This document shows, piece after piece, positions 31,255 to 44,302 of a stretch of DNA of 64,000 bases (position 1 is its first letter; each line of letters begins with the position of its first letter). The translations under genes were made by a program, and so were the position numbers. The stretch comes from Trichaptum fuscoviolaceum (lineage: Eukaryota > Basidiomycota > Agaricomycetes > Hymenochaetales > Trichaptaceae): contig CAJSYZ010000003.1 in assembly GCA_910574455.1 (NCBI GenBank), positions 3,967,250 to 4,031,249 of the forward strand. The letters are read 5' to 3'. The notes beneath the pieces were generated by a model. That model saw only the letters and a list, made by a program, of their open reading frames with translations, was not told the DNA's origin and did no database searches.

Positions 31255-32783
31255 TCATTCAGCGTCCTTGGACTTCTCCTGGCCTTCATCTAACATTTCG
31301 TTATACTGTCGAAGCCGAAGACTGGCGAAGTGTTACAAGCATTGTCATTCAGAATGACATTTCGGAAACCGAGCTGTGCCACTTACAGATTGCGCAGCAA
31401 CATTAAGATTGTCACCTTTCCGACCGCGGGGAGATAAATGGAGGCCTGGAGTAATGCATACATCGTAAGCAGCGGTGACAAGAGGGAGGGCAGTGTAAGC
31501 TGACTTTGTCCCGGACATCCTTTTCGAAGTTCTTTTCCGACGAGACGTTTACACAAACACAGCCGTCTTTAAGCCACTCAGTCTTGACCTTGTATGACGC
31601 ACTTGGTACAGCAGAGATGACAACATCTGAAATTGCTAAACATTCCTGCAGCGATTTCGAGCAAGGATGAACGACATGATGCAATTTGTACCGCTGTGCG
31701 TTTGATCCCTCTTCTGACGTCGGACGCTTTGTGTACTCTTGTATAGAGTCGATATCTACTGAGAATACTCGTGCTCCGTCATTGGACAGGAGCGCTGCTA
31801 GCGGGCGACCAACAACCTCCGAGCTTAGGTCGCACAAACGGATTAAAACAATGTCACTGAGTAAAATGATTGCGAGTGGAGAAGCTCACCGGTTGATGAC
31901 AGTCACTGTCTTACCATATGCTCTGTCCCCATACTTAAGTATTCTGTTGTAGACACCGAGATACTCAAGGCATTTCACGATCGCCAGAGGCGTGCACGGC
32001 AGAATGGACTTAACGGTCCCCGGCGGTGGTTCGTCCGAGGCCGCAGGTGCTGTCGATGGTGCAGGATTCTGGTTGACTGCGGAGAGAAGAGAAGCTGGCT
32101 TGATGAAGCGCACGCTAGATTATCCGGACGGTGAGAGATAATAGTGCATACAATCACGACAATCGGACTTACTTGTGGTAAAGATTGTAATGGAACTTGA
32201 CGTTTAGACCCTCCACATCTTTCAGCGGCGAGACAACCTGGTGCAAAAGTTCAACCTACGCGTCCTGAGTTGATGGCAGGGAAGGGCTCACTTGTTGCAA
32301 GTAGTGATCCTTGAGTAATTCATCAGCAGGTACCTCAAAGTTTTGTGTCGGTCATACAAACCTGCTGTAATCCAAATATCGGATAGTACACCTGAAAGCA
32401 TTATTCACTGAGATGAGATTTTTGCTCTACATTTCATGAAGGAAGTTCATACGCACCATGATGCCGTCCACGGTTTCGTCCGCATTTGCCTCAATAATAG
32501 CCTCTTCCACGCCTTCACCCTCACTCCGGCCCTCAGCTTGTGCGGCACCTGTAGTCTTCAGCACAAACTCCACACCCATCTCTTCGCATTGCTTTTTCGT
32601 GAACTGCGCGTAGCTGCGGCTTGGCACAGACGAAGTGGAGAGTATGCCAACGAGCTTCGGAGGGCGCGTGCATTTCTCAAGAGCAGTTTTCACCTCCGAC
32701 CGGAAAGTATCTGCGATCACGTCCGCTTTAGCAAGTAAACCTTTGACCGAGGTCTCGACTACAGGGGCTGCTTCCGTTGACAT
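31255..32783 (-). CDS. MTD1: Methylenetetrahydrofolate dehydrogenase, NAD+ (Mtd1)
   Basis: Exons (minus) 31255-31321, 31387-31445, 31505-31823, 31890-32114, 32173-32237, 32292-32309, 32362-32391 and 32457-32783 give 369 residues. The enzyme oxidises 5,10-methylene-THF to methenyl-THF in one-carbon metabolism. Signatures: SYAQFTKKQCEEMG (catalytic Lys region), DGIMVYYPIFGLQQ, DVEGLNVKFHYNLYHN, KSILPCTPLAIVK and NRSEVVGRPLAALL (NAD-binding turn). Two exons are tiny (18 and 30 nt). The C-terminus LPAVGKVTILMLLRNLLRLR fits yeast Mtd1. An acceptor 18 nt upstream of exon 32173-32237 would insert six residues in frame but leave a 36-nt intron. The frame stays open upstream of ATG 32783 through ATGs at 32954 and 32975, so a longer form is possible. 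Confidence 0.93.
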
Positions 32784-33240
32784 TGTTGTATCGCTGACGC
32801 GCTGCAGGTCGGAGTGAGGATAGTGGCGGTTTAATGGAATGTGTGGATCGAGGACTGACCATGCTAAAAATTTTGGTCCACGCGACAGCTCACCAGTTGC
32901 TCCGAGTCCGGCGCGTAGATAAGATCTGATCAGACTACCTTTAGACTTCATCATCTTTCTCAGACTCAAGCACATCAGTCTTCGTATGACAAACAAAAAT
33001 AAATTGCACAGGTTGAGTATGTATTACAATACATGGTAGAGGTCAGATTTAATGGAAGTTGCGGAGGGATAAAAGACAATACACTTGGACACAAAGTTTG
33101 CTGCACACATGCTGGTAGAATGACTATGACTGATGAAGGCAGATGCCCTTCAAGTAAGGCCAATCTAAGGCGAAAGTTCTCAACGCAATGCCGCGTGCAG
33201 ATCAGAACAGAAAGCCATTAGATAATGAGACGATTGGCAA
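32784..33240. other. Intergenic region with in-frame extension upstream of MTD1
   Basis: About 455 bp between MTD1 and the PP1-inhibitor gene. Positions 32784-32975 are open in the MTD1 frame and encode a basic, Ser/Leu-rich stretch (see findings). No separate gene is seen. Confidence 0.5.
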
Positions 33241-34230
33241 TCAAATAACACCGTTTGTCTTCGGTATTTCCTCTTCCGACTGATCTTCTTCCATTGACGT
33301 ATCTTTATCTTTTGAACCATCATCTTCGTCATCATCCTCTTGGGCCATGAGCCTCTGAGCTCTCTGAAGAAAATATCCAATTATGAGCGGTCAGGAATAG
33401 CGGCCATGGAGAACAGTTTTCGATGCAAACCTTCATGGCCTCCGCTTCATTGGAGTAATGACGGCCACGAGCCTTTATGAAGGCTTCGCGTTTCGCTAAT
33501 GCTGTAACAAAGTAAAGTTGGCTTGCGCAACAGCAAAGGTATAGGATAAAGAGCTCACTCTCTTCGTCCATCTCTTCCTCTTCGATCTCCCCTCTTTCGC
33601 TACTACTTGCTCGGAATTCCCTCCTTACCGAATCATTGGGTAGACTGAAGCTCGTACTGCGGCTGGATGACCCACTACCTGGCCTCCCTACACTCGAGGG
33701 TCTCCCCGCGCTTGAAAAGGACGTTCGGCGAGATCCATTTTCGCTCGGATCAGGGGTGTTGCCACGTGAAGAGTATGCAGTTTGGACAGGGGAAGCCGCA
33801 TAGCTAGATGATGAACTGGCTCTATCGCCTAGATATAACGACGGAATTTCTGTATACCAAAGAGTCCGGTTTAGTTGATGTTCCGAATTATAGATGAAGA
33901 TAAGCTTCACCTCCTTCTATTTCGTCGGTTTCCGCATTGTAGTGTACGTAAGGCGTCTTTGGTTCAGTGATCTTCATCAGACTGTCTTTCTGAATCTCAG
34001 TCAAAGCAAGGTTCTCTTCGTCCCATTGTAAGCTACCGTGAAACTGTGAAGCGATCTTCATTAAAGTAAGCCACTTAGACTCACTGCTGCCCTGTAGGCG
34101 TGCCCGTCCCAGACGGCACAGTAACTGGGGCATTCTTTAGGATGCCTTTCGGTTTAACACTGGACGACGAGCGATGGGGTAAAGATGGGTGCTGGGCATG
34201 ATCGTTGATTGGATCCTCCGTCATTGTCAT
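33241..34230 (-). CDS. GLC8: Protein phosphatase 1 inhibitor 2 (Glc8/IPP-2 family)
   Basis: Exons (minus) 33241-33363, 33431-33501, 33559-33849, 33911-34032 and 34085-34230 give 250 residues. IPP-2 proteins bind and regulate PP1 catalytic subunits. The three known contact motifs are visible: KGILKN at residues 28-33, the [20 protein letters not shown] block, and the [20 protein letters not shown] helix that lies over the PP1 active site. Between them is a Ser-rich linker. The acidic tail reads [16 protein letters not shown] 34230 is followed by a second ATG two codons later (MTM); the open frame upstream begins with GTG only. Introns are 52-67 bp. Confidence 0.92.
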
Positions 34231-34544
34231 ATGCTCAAGGTCCTGAGAGTATTGGCTTAGGGATGAGTAGGCCGGCGAGGAGAGAAATGTGTATGTCTTG
34301 TGCAATGAACTAGGAGGTAAGAAACTGACATTGGTTGCCACTCCAAGCGTCAGTGCCAGTGTATGCCGACCCGTCTCCTGACGTAATTCAACCGTGAGAT
34401 AACAGTGCCATATTTACGGCTTGATCGCCATCTCGGCTTTCGCCGTTCCGCTGGAGGGAAATAATTGTTGTATCTTCTCTTGACGCGTGCTCAATACCTC
34501 TTACTATTATCTCTACTTCAAAGACACTTTTATTCAAGAATAAT
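34231..34544. other. Divergent intergenic region (GLC8/DUF2009), no gene seen
   Basis: About 315 bp between divergent start codons; shared promoter region expected. Confidence 0.5.
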
Positions 34545-36860
34545 ATGGCTGTAAATGCAGAAACATCGCCGCCTCCAGGACTTTCCCTCTCTGGTATCCT
34601 GGACTCAAAAAATGTGGAACTCGAGTTCCCCGAGGAACAAATGGTTGATGAGAAGCCCGAAGGTTGGGACGAGGAGGGTGGCGTAAAAGCAAAGGAAGGT
34701 TTCTGTGTGGAATGTGAAGGTCAGCTCGGACTGCCTCTCTTTCAGCCTAACTGCTGTTCTCACTGTCGTCTGGAGTGCAGATCAACCAGCACAAGTACAG
34801 TGCGACAAATGCGCTGATAAATATTGTGAAGTCTGCTTTGCAGCGTTACATCGCAAAGGAACGCGGAAAGATCACAAATCAAAACCTATAGTGCGCAAGC
34901 CTATGAAAGATAATGCTATAAAGGAGGATGGCTCTAGTAAGGCAGGAGCAAATGGGAAGGATGAGGTGCGCCTTTACGGTTTTATTCGTTTCTCGCCACA
35001 TGTCTGATGTCTTCAAAGATGGATGAAGACAGCGACTCCAGCCAGGAAGAGATCGCTGAAGAATCTATTTCATCTGCCCCATCGGGTGTTCCGAGTGACA
35101 ATCTTGAGCCAAAAGTTGGTGATAATGTTGGCGAGTGGTTTGTGGACCGCGCGAAATTCATTCCTCTTCGTCTCACACTATCGGAAAGAAAATATCTTCG
35201 CCTTCTGGAGGCTGCTCTCCAAGTGTCTGAATACACTGACAAGATCGATACCATCGGGTTTGGGTACTCGAAGCCAAAACGTATAGTTCACCAAATTCGG
35301 GAATTATGTGCTATACTTTCCGGACTTGTATTGGCCGCTGACTATAAACAGGTAGGTCAATAATCTGCGTGGAAAAAAATCGCTCTGCTAATCTGTCGTG
35401 TAGGGCCAAGAACTATTCACAGATCGTGACTTTGAAGCAAATTCGGAGTTCTATCAACAAATATTTGAGCTCGGGCGCCGACACAAGATTATGAATCCGG
35501 ACAAGATGAGAACTACATACGGAAAGTTGATTTACATCCTTCAGGTACGTACTACTCATCGAAGTTTGAGATGAGGATTCACGTTTTATTCAGGACAGCC
35601 AAGTTCCCGAAGTGAAGAATATGTTGAACTTCTCGTGTGTCAAGCCCATCGAAACTGTCTTTACCGTACTTGAGCGCAATGATGCACTGGGTTTATTGCG
35701 AGACAATCTTGTCACTGCCGCCACTGCAGAGATATACTCTGGAGGGCGTTCTCGGCGTGAAATTCAGAAGGAGATCAAAAGGAAGGAACAAGCTATTGAA
35801 GCGCTGGCTTCTAAGTATACCCGGCCTGGTCTGTCGCAGGAAACAGTGCGACAATGCTTGTATAGTATTGGGGATAACCATTCATTCTTACGCGTGAATC
35901 GGGATCCTTGCGAGAAAATGATCCAATACCTTAAGCTTCACTTTCATCCGACGCAGGCAAAGGATAACAAATCATCGTTAGCCATTCGTAGTGGAAAGGG
36001 TGGTGCCCGTCTGAGTCATGATCATTCTCGACAAGTAAGCTTTACTCACGGAAACCATCAGTTTTGAGTGCTCATAACTGCAATATCTAGTATGCTTACG
36101 TGCTACAATCTCTTACTCTATGGAAATTTATTCTGGGAGGTTTGTGCCCTGTTTCTTCTTGCCCTTGGTCTTCCGCTCACCGCAGCAATTATAGACATGT
36201 TCCAATTATGGTCACTGGCAGAGCAAGACCTGCTATCCACCGACATTACATACAGGTTAAGAGACACAGGGCAAGGACTTAACCGCGTCCAGGCCGCACC
36301 AAAAACTTCTCGAATGATGCACGCAGTCTTGCACCGCGCACAGCAAAGCATAGGCGATTGGGTTGGCTCGTCAGTCATCCACATGGGGGACCACAACGTA
36401 CCCAACGCCCTGATGTTCATAGGTAAGTCCGTCATGGTGTTTTGCACACCGGAAGGCAGCTAAGGAGGCTAAATTATTGTTCTTGAAGACAAATATTCTC
36501 AAATATACCGCATCCTGTTACCGATCTGTAACGTGTTAGAACAGATCCCTATATTAATGCAGAAGCCGGCGCTGCGATCGTACATAGAAGATGATTTTGG
36601 TTCAGAAGATAACCTTTTCAAGGAGATCTTGGGAGACTTCTTCCGACATGGATTCGATGGTTCCGGAGCGGATAATTTCTTCGATGCGGGTTCTTGTATA
36701 GACGGTCGTCTGACGAGTGCATGGAACTGGTGTGGTCAGCTGGAAAAGAAGCGTTACTTCCCAGTCTTCTTGCTGGCAGGTGCGTGGGGGTGCTTTCTGA
36801 CATTGACCTAGACCACTAATTTACTTTCCAGGCTTTATTGGCTTCGATGGAGAATGGTAG
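34545..36860 (+). CDS. DUF2009 (UPF0652) protein with B-box-like zinc finger
   Basis: Exons 34545-34719, 34781-34965, 35019-35351, 35404-35544, 35594-36034, 36091-36139, 36195-36422, 36489-36779 and 36832-36860 give 623 residues. Near residues 53-90 a Cys/His cluster (CVEC, CDKC, YCEVCFAALHRKG, then DHKSKP) looks like a B-box zinc finger. The rest matches my memory of the conserved DUF2009/UPF0652 family found from plants to fungi: FIPLRLTLSERKYLRLLEAA, YGKLIYILQDS, LAIRSGKGGARLSHDHSRQ, YSFVLQSLTLW-like and QSIGDWVGSSVIHMGDHNVP. The molecular function of the family is unknown to me. Eight introns of 49-66 bp keep frame throughout, and the last exon encodes only nine residues (FIGFDGEW plus a split codon). 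Confidence 0.86.
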
Positions 36861-37006
36861 ACTATATTTCCCATATGAAATTACATTGTAGATGGACAGA
36901 TAGATACACATTACTAGGACTAATAAACTGTTCAATAATAGTTTTATCTATACAATCTTAGGAACCCTTAGTGTCTGTCATGGGTGACACATTTTATACC
37001 AGCAAA

Positions 37007-39921
<2,915 letters not shown>

Positions 39922-40155
39922 AATGAAAGATTAACTTGTGTTTAACAAGCGTTTGTATAGGGCAACGGGTTATTCTGACAGTAAATTGTAGGATGATGAG
40001 AGATGGAAGCAAAGATGAATTCGTTGCATTGCGCAGTACGTGTTGGTAGTTGGCTGCATCATGATTACTGCAATCGTGGGAACAATTTGAACGTTGTGCT
40101 ATGCGATATGCTATACCGAACTTTGCGCACTCACTTACATTCATTCACGACGACC

Positions 40156-41676
40156 ATGGCCACCGTTCCCTACGTCCACCAGCCGCCATACTTTGATGAG
40201 GACGATTACCCAGAAATTGACAAGCGAACATGCAGGCTTCTCGGACCAACAGCGCTTGTTCGTAAAGCCGAATTCCATATATTAACAACGCTGAAGTATT
40301 CATCTCTAACAGATTGTACAAAGTCTTATGGGTGTATTTGTTATACTGTCACTTGTCTATAAGAGACATAGGGAGAAACGAAAGCGGCCTTGGAAAATAT
40401 GGTATGTTCTTACCAAGACTACGTGCACACTCAATGTCTGTCATGACAGTCCCAGATAGTACATCTGGGATGCTGTGTTCAGGCCGAGTATTGCTCGAGA
40501 TTGAGTTTCTTCTTGGGTGACTGACTTTATGGCTTAGGACATTCGATGTATCGAAACAGATAGTCGGTCAGATGTTTGTCCACGGTATAAATGTTCTTAT
40601 TTCGTATCTTGTGGCGCACCATGCCTCTGGAAATCCCTGCGTTCTTTACTTTCTTAACGTCCTCATCGACACAACACTAGGTTCGTCGGGTAAAGATGAC
40701 TTCAGCTAGAGATAGTCTAACATCTCATAGGCGTGGCCATAATCTATGTCGTTCACCATGCACTCACCCATCTGCTGTCGGACAGGTTGCATCTGAATGG
40801 CTTTCAATCTGGACAATATGGGGATCCTCCGTCCTTTGTATATTGGGTTCGCCAAGCCGCGGTTTATGTGACGTCTCTCACGACCATGAAACTTCTTGTC
40901 GTCGGCCTTTTCGCCGTTTGGCCCGGTATCAAGAAGATTGGACAATGGCTTCTCAGCTGGACAGGCGGTAGCGATGCTGCTCAGGTCATAATGTCAGTTT
41001 CATATTAAGTATCACCCTCCAAGACTAACGTATGCCTCTAAGTGTCATGGGAATGTTCCCAATAATCATGAATATACTGCAATTCTGGCTTATCGACTCC
41101 ATAGTCAAGGCCTCTGCGTCTCAGCTTAGTCCACTGCCAGAGACGGCTCCGAATGACTCGGCTGACCATGAACCGCTAATGGACGGCACGGAATCTGACG
41201 ATGAGGATTTAGGAGATAGTTTATCGCATCATGATATCGAGAATCCGCCGCCAAAAGATGTTGTGGCTCCAGAGACTTCCGTGCCTCGCAAAATATCCAG
41301 CGACGAGGGGAAACATTCGTCATCTAGTGGGAGCAGTAGTATCGAGTGGGAGGACGAAGATACACACCTCTATCCACCCTCTCTCTCTTCCTCGCCCCAG
41401 AATGCCGCTTCCAGTCCAAAGCTTGTCTCTGGGAGCTTAACTTGTCGTTCGCAGTCTCCCAACATGAGGCTTAAACGAATAGGACGAAAACGGTCACCCC
41501 CTCCACCATTGCATATTTCTCCGCATGCCAAAGCCATTGATCGCAGAGGGATCGAGGTTATCGCCGTTGGTTCTACCCCTCGGAGTGGAAGAAAACCCGA
41601 GCTAGACTCGATCATTGCCTTTTCACATCTGGACGCGAATGATTGGGACACGGTCACTAGTCATTCCGAGCGATAA
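40156..41676 (+). CDS. STIMATE/YPL162C-family vacuolar membrane protein
   Basis: Exons 40156-40257, 40313-40401, 40538-40680, 40731-40992 and 41043-41676 give 409 residues. Family-like blocks are RPWKIWTFDVSKQIVGQMFV, HGINVLISYLVAHH, NPCVLYFLNVLIDTTLGVAI, SGQYGDPPSFVYWVRQAAVY and the last helices (MKLLVVGLF; VMGMFPIIMNILQFWLIDSI). Yeast YPL162C localises to the vacuole, while the animal relative STIMATE (TMEM110) acts at ER-plasma-membrane junctions; the role here is open. The last 180 residues are Ser/Pro/acidic and cytosolic by prediction. Intron 40402-40537 is 136 bp, more than twice the local norm, and contains a perfect hairpin. Confidence 0.88.
40450..40470 (+). repeat. Perfect 8-bp inverted repeat inside an intron
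   Basis: TCCCAGAT-AGTAC-ATCTGGGA lies in the middle of the 136-bp intron of the STIMATE-family gene: an 8-bp stem with a 5-nt loop, extendable by one G:U pair. Confidence 0.8.
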
Positions 41677-42730
41677 GGTTATACGAGACCCCAACCACAA
41701 TCTTCTTTGTAATATAATGCCGCCGGTCAAAGTTGGTTATACCAAGACATCCGGAGCGTAGGACACGGCGCATTGAATGGCTCTTCGCATCTACCCAGCT
41801 GCTTGGTGATATACGCAAGGCTTCGAACATCACTGTTTTAACCCGCAACTTCTCACCGGTCACATTTTAGGGCGTTACTGTCTTCCAAGTATCATGCGTG
41901 TACTAGTTTGACTAGTGCCGGAATTCGTTCGCTCCCCTAATCTGCTGAGCCAGATTCCACGGTGCGAGAACGCTTCTCCCGCGATTAACTGCGCTATTTG
42001 TGCAGTCTATTCCGCTCAAATGCGTCCTGAACCTACTATGACGTGTACAGCAGGTCACACGAGTTATCATTAATGTATGTAAGAGAAGTATCAGACGCAT
42101 CTTGGTTCTCGCTATGCCTGGTCAAAAGACTCGTGCATTCTGTTGCTCTAGTCGATCATCTCAAACTGCATGTTCACATTACATTTAAGTTCTATTCCTG
42201 TCAGACCACAGCCTATTAATATAAATTTAACTTGAACGGTGGAGATTAATTTCCGTAATTAAATTTTGTGAGAGAACACTTCGACCTGTTGGCAAGTTCA
42301 AATGACTTCTCCACGATGCCGTTATAAAATATTTACGGCACGGATTACTATACTACCCTATGTTGTGGTAATATAAATGAGTCCATAATGATAAAGTTTA
42401 GTTTTCAATGAGCCCCAAGCCTGCCAGTGGTATTTTGAGCTCCGCGACGTTCATACTCAGTTCCTCTTCGGACAACCTAGTAGCTCCGTACTCTTTGATC
42501 GTCACTCTCTTTCATACTATGTGTTGCACATTCGCAAGTGTTCCTACACTGGCAGAGGTATGGAAAGGGAAAGCCATTCTACTATACAGTACAAGTGAAG
42601 CCATTACAAATCTAATAAGAATTTCCCAATTTCGTAGCACATTGATCCAACACGTCCGATTGTGAGGCTACTAGTAGCGCGCGTACATGAACATACTGAA
42701 TCCACCGTATTCTGGCTCGACGTTCGTTAG
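41677..42730. other. Gene-poor, AT-rich stretch
   Basis: About 1.05 kb between the STIMATE-family gene and the dsRNA-binding gene. Open frames of up to 85 codons occur (for example 42408-42665) but start at TTG or show no family resemblance. No repeats or transposon ends recognised. Confidence 0.5.
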
Positions 42731-43209
42731 TCAAGTATTTGTATTTGTATTTGGTCCGCTTTCCTCGTCCCGAAGAGCTCCCAATGCTTCTTTAGCTGCG
42801 CTACTCCGAGCGTCTTGTTTATTTGCGCCAAATCCAGTCTTAAGTATGTCAATTAGTGGATAGAACACATTAATTATCTGGTTGCTTACACCGTATACAA
42901 CGCCATCAACTAGAGTACATGAGATGGTTAAGTCGACGTTGACCAGAACGAGAATAAGAAGTTGTACATTACTTTTACACACGCAAATCCACTCTGGCGA
43001 ATGATCAGGACCGGCGGTGCGCTCTACCCAGCTCAGGGCGGTAGGTCGCTTTTGTGCTTGAAGATCTGCTCCGAGAACAAAGGCTCAAAGATATGCCATG
43101 CGGGATCGTGATCTTTACTAACAGTTGTTGAGATCAACAGTACCTAAAGAATGAGTCAACCAACGGAAAAATGAGACTAGAAATCACAAAGACACGTACC
43201 ACTTGCCAT
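42731..43209 (-). CDS. Stand-alone double-stranded-RNA-binding domain protein (83 aa)
   Basis: Exons (minus) 42731-42838, 42890-42909, 42973-43065, 43123-43143 and 43200-43209 give 83 residues from ATG 43209, or 94 from an in-frame ATG at 43242. The assembled peptide follows the dsRBD pattern from start to end: DLNNYLQAQKRPTALSWVER, then TAGPDHSPEWICVCKIDGVV, then YGTGFGANKQDARSSAAKEA before LGALRDEE. GPDH, the GxGxNKxDAR loop and the AAKEAL helix are the classic RNA-contact elements. The tail is a short NTNTNT repeat. Four introns of 51-63 bp join tiny exons (10, 21, 93, 20 and 108 nt), all in frame. It may act as an RNA-silencing or editing accessory protein, or a competitor for dsRNA (inference). 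The first 10-nt exon is the least certain part. Confidence 0.75.
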
Positions 43210-44302
43210 CTGGGCGTAAAGATGAAGCGTCCTTTGTAACATCTTATTCTTTGAAGTCAAGCATTTATAGATGAAAGAGGTGTGGCGTTAAATCTTAAGA
43301 CCTATATTCTTGGAATCTACAGCGGCGAGTCACAAAGACAGCCTAGATTTAACACCCTATGTTGATCGATTTCAAGGAAACCGACATCGTGGAAAGCTCA
43401 CAAGTAGAGGATAAATATTCGACGGCTAAGACAGAGGCCTAGAATTGACTCCCGTAAGCTGAGCCTATGAATATTTGACACCTGACAGTGGAGAGCAGGA
43501 AAATATCTCCAAGTCTGCAGAGCGGAAGATAAAGGCGAGCCTGCGAGTATAAAGTAAGGAAGGAAGATGCAGTCAAAGCCTATCTTCAGGTGCTTATAAA
43601 CTGTGCGCAAACATAGTCAGCGAAAAATGTCAAGAAAATTTACTGAGGCTCTTCATATTCCTCCCCGACTTTTATCTCCTCACTAGTGATTCGGAACCAT
43701 TCGTGTCTAGACTCACTGAAAAGCCGGGCGGCCTAGGTCGGATCAGAAAAGCTTAAGCTACACCGAGCCCCATACTTGAACCATTCGAAAGTTTCCTGCG
43801 GCCCGAAGATGACCCAGCGAAAATGCCTTGAAACGATAGAAAGCTTAACTTGTCTTCATAGATAAACCGATATGTCGGTAGGAAACAGATTAATGGGGCC
43901 CAATTTCATGATCGCGGACGCAGGTAAGATCTCAAGCTTTCTATACACTTCGCAGTAGGCCTCCAGCACATAGGATAGGACTCCGATTTGCTGCGCATCA
44001 GGCCAACAGCAGGTCGAAGCTGAAAACATCTGCGACTCAATTGAGACAAGGTTGATCCTATAGGTCTAGCAAACGGACCTATTTCAGCTGATCACCAAAC
44101 ACGGTCCGTAATGGACTACCGGAGAATCGAAATTTCTGTGATCGCCCGATGATCGTGGAAAGGTGCGCTAATCCTGCCTTGGAAGAACGTCGCTTGTCCT
44201 GATGCTGATACCCTTCACAAGTAGAACATTAAGATATCTCGCCTGCATCAAGGTGTACAACAAAGGATAAATTACAAGACAACACGTTTACCCTGGGCAC
44301 CT
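43210..44302. other. Gene-poor stretch
   Basis: About 1.1 kb between the dsRNA-binding gene start and the eIF3m stop. I see no convincing coding frame, RNA gene or repeat; it would include the small gene's promoter. Confidence 0.5.

Noticed and set aside
42408..42665. 85-codon plus-strand frame in the gene-poor island
   Set aside because: No ATG-initiated conserved sequence and no recognisable motif; likely chance.
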